NCBI GenBank assembly: GCA_021613535.1 | Contig: CP075495.1 | Coordinates: forward strand, 11,780,001 to 11,844,000 | DNA from: Adineta vaga | Lineage: Eukaryota > Rotifera | Length of the DNA stretch: 64,000 nt | Direction of reading: 5' to 3' | Shown here: positions 61,801 to 64,000 of the stretch, in pieces | Numbering within the stretch: the first letter of the stretch is position 1 | How the letters are laid out: each line of letters begins with the position of its first letter | The notes under the pieces: model-generated | What the model saw: only the letters and a program-made list of their open reading frames with translations | Databases searched by the model: none | Told to the model about the DNA's origin: nothing | Program-made: the position numbers and the translations under genes

Positions 61801-64000
61801 AACTTCTACCATCTGTTACAATTAATGATGATAAAATTTTAAAGAAATTTGTTAGTACAATGAATGATTTCTTTTGTGAATGGTGTAAATGTGTAACAAA
61901 GAAATTTAAACATACATCCACTCAACAAACAAGAATAGCAAAATATAAAGTTTTAAGGTAGAAAATTTAAGAAATATTGGAAAAGAAAACTTCTCATTTC
62001 GTTCATTTGATAGGCCAAGATGGTTTTCACCGGGAATGATATTTTTAAGATTTCTAGCAAAGTCACCACATTTAAAATTGTTAACAGAAGATGAATATGG
62101 AAAATTAATGACTGTAATGCCTGTCGCATTGAAAGCATTACGTGGAAATACATTAGATAATCGTGAATTACCGTTAATAAAAGGTAAATTGAAATTTATT
62201 AGAAAGATTTTATATATCAGAAAACTAGAAATCAATTAATTACTCTATATTATTCTCTCTTGAAACAGATGTTAGGTTTGTAATTGATCACTTGGATCGA
62301 ACTTTCAGTATTGGTAAGAAAGAGATTATCGATATAATATTGTTTGTTTTAATATAACATTTCGAATGAAATATCAAGTTTCAGATGTAAATGAGAATAT
62401 GTTGAGATCTACAGAGTTCATGTACTTTACTTGTATAAAAACACTAACAACTGAATCTTGATATTTCTTAAATGTAATTGGTATTGTTTCTATTGATGAT
62501 CTGTGACTGGGCTGTGATTATTCTTTCATATTTCCTTACTATTATAATATCATTTCATTCTTTTTCTTTAGCACGTTCAAATAGTGTCTCATCAACATCA
62601 GCAATATCTACTCGTCAACGTAATCGATCTAGTACAAGTTCGTCGATTGTCTTGTTTTTTCTTTTATAATTTAATCATCATTGCTTTCTTTGAATCTATC
62701 AAGGTGGACATCGACGCATTGATAGTGGTGGTGGTATGAATGAAATATTTCCATTAACATCAATAACTCCTCTTGAACGTATTCAAAATACTATAAAAAA
62801 TCGTGAGAATGAACTTGAACAAAAACTTCGTGAACGAAAACAAATTGGTCAAATTTTTGATATTAATAATACAACTACAGCTAGCTCAACATTGGATCCT
62901 GGTATATCATTGAAAACACGTAATATTGCTTTTCCATGGCGCCGTGGTACACGTATCGGACAAGGTGGTGCTGGTGTCGCATTTCGTGCCATCAATAGTT
63001 CCAATGGTTCTATTGTTTGTATGAAAGAAATTCAATTATCATCGATCGCATCTCGTTCATTACCAAGTACATATCCAGAAAAATTACGACGTATAGCTGA
63101 AGAAATTGATATGATTATGTCTATAAATCATCCAAATATTGTTCGATATTTTGGTATTGAAAAATATAAGGTAGAAAGGAGATGTTTATTCTTCATTATT
63201 TGTCTGAGAAAGAAAATGATCTTGATGTTATTTAGAGAACAATTTATATTTGTATGGAATATTGCTTATCAACTGTAAATGAATTTTTAAATGATATACG
63301 AGCATTTCAAAATCGTGCTCATAGTCGAAAATCAAATAGTAGTATATGGACAGATTCAAGTGATCAAGATGATGAAATCAATATGGATAATGTTCATATA
63401 GCACCTTCTTTAAATGTTTATGAACTTGTTCGAGGTTTTGTCAAACAACTTTTGCAAGCATTATTAGTTTTACATGAACATTGTATAATTCATTGTGATG
63501 TTAAAGGTGATAATATATTTATTGCAAATGAAAATGGACATTATATTGTGAAATTAGGTGTAAGTTCAATTGAAGATAAAATTAGAAAAGAGTATTGCAA
63601 AAGGTATTTTTGTATATTTAGGATTTTAACTTATCTCATCGATTAGAATTAGAATCACCTTCTGCAGATGCAAGTGATTCTCGAAGTACACAATTTGGAA
63701 CATTATGTAAGATCTATTCATCATTGAACTTTAGAAAAATGTAGTCTTATTTTATAAAAAATGCGAGAGATCAATAACATCAACAATAGAAATTCACTAT
63801 CGAATTTTGAATGTATTTTTCATGACATATCGAGAAGGAAATATTGATTTTTCTATTATACAGTCCCGTTTCATTAGAATAGTATAGTTTAATCTTTTCT
63901 TTCATATTGATTTGATAATTTTACTGTTTCCATAAATTTGCTAGATTTCAAACCACCAGAACCAGAATATGTCTATCAATCTGATATTTGGGCACTTGGT
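55898..64000 (+). CDS. MAP3K4: MAP kinase kinase kinase 4 (MEKK4/MTK1) orthologue, partial at the right edge, at least 21 exons
   Basis: At least 2,159 aa are visible; human is about 1,608. Exons: 55898-57436, 57514-58974, 59039-59084, 59145-59211, 59267-59828, 59879-59907, 59965-60079, 60133-60347, 60418-60546, 60624-60743, 60805-60904, 60960-61064, 61124-61540, 61599-61957, 62014-62183, 62269-62313, 62572-62637, 62704-63170, 63236-63559, 63622-63706, 63945 to beyond 64000; phases agree. Two large exons encode about 1,000 Ser/Thr-rich residues, then the helical MAP3K4 regulatory region (e.g. KTLINDFSIAAEF, RPRWFSPGM). The kinase starts near residue 1930: loop GQGGAG, Lys in VCMKEI, hinge ICMEYC, a ~40-residue Ser/Asp-rich insert, catalytic loop HCDVKGDN, then DFN in place of DFG. 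MAP3K4 activates MKK3/6 and MKK4 in p38/JNK stress signalling. The gene continues past the window in the activation segment/alpha-F region. Confidence 0.93.

Noticed and set aside
62390-62460. Possible MAP3K4 exon beginning after TTTCAG near 62384 (DVNENMLRST...)
   Set aside because: It leads to a stop within about 25 codons and lacks a suitable donor; splicing 62313 directly to 62572 keeps the frame into the kinase.
1-64000. CRISPR arrays, bacterial operons, prophage, tRNA or rRNA genes
   Set aside because: None seen. Gene structure is plainly animal (spliceosomal introns throughout), and I found no tRNA B-box/cloverleaf or repeat-spacer pattern by eye.

Overview
This is a eukaryotic (animal) genomic window. 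It is AT-rich, intron-dense and gene-dense. Most introns are about 45-65 nt with GT..AG ends (often GTAAG..TTTAG), and the conserved proteins are typically metazoan: RSK, MAP3K4, CEP89, fibrocystin-L, cytosolic AsnRS, an M14 carboxypeptidase and a class A GPCR. Base composition, intron size, compact spacing and several start codons sitting directly behind a splice-acceptor-like sequence fit a bdelloid rotifer (Adineta/Rotaria type). That assignment is inference; no rRNA, tRNA or mitochondrial marker is present to confirm it.

Layout, left to right. 1-12.5 kb: a p90 ribosomal S6 kinase with a long extra N-terminus (+), a secreted metallocarboxypeptidase (+), a Tctex1-domain dynein light chain with an apparent frameshift (+), and a six-exon HExxHxxGxxH zinc metalloprotease (-). 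13-18 kb: a small 114-residue protein (+), a 3.7-kb stretch without recognisable genes, and a 97-residue secreted peptide precursor (+). 18-22 kb: a 21-exon CEP89 orthologue (-). 22-25 kb: intergenic DNA holding a short TA-flanked MITE-like element. 25-42 kb: one giant gene for a PKHD1L1/fibrocystin-L-like receptor (+) with IPT/TIG, PA14, G8 and parallel beta-helix regions plus three fibronectin type II modules, and one apparent frameshift. 42-45 kb: an uncharacterised low-complexity protein (-). 45-49 kb: intergenic DNA, then an intronless GPCR (+). 49.6-52.8 kb: a 17-exon protein I cannot name (-). 53-64 kb: cytosolic asparaginyl-tRNA synthetase (+), followed 211 bp later by MAP3K4 (+), which runs off the right edge inside its kinase domain.

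The genes do not form one pathway. Two are MAPK-linked (RSK acts downstream of ERK; MAP3K4 acts upstream of p38/JNK), and both carry non-canonical kinase motifs. CEP89 and the Tctex1 protein suggest centriole/cilium or dynein functions. I found no CRISPR array, operon, prophage or unambiguous new system. The most interesting points are the altered kinase motifs, the FN2 insertions in fibrocystin-L, the peptide precursor, the two frameshifts and the signs of spliced-leader trans-splicing. Exon coordinates were worked out by hand from reading frame and splice consensus and may be off by a base in places.
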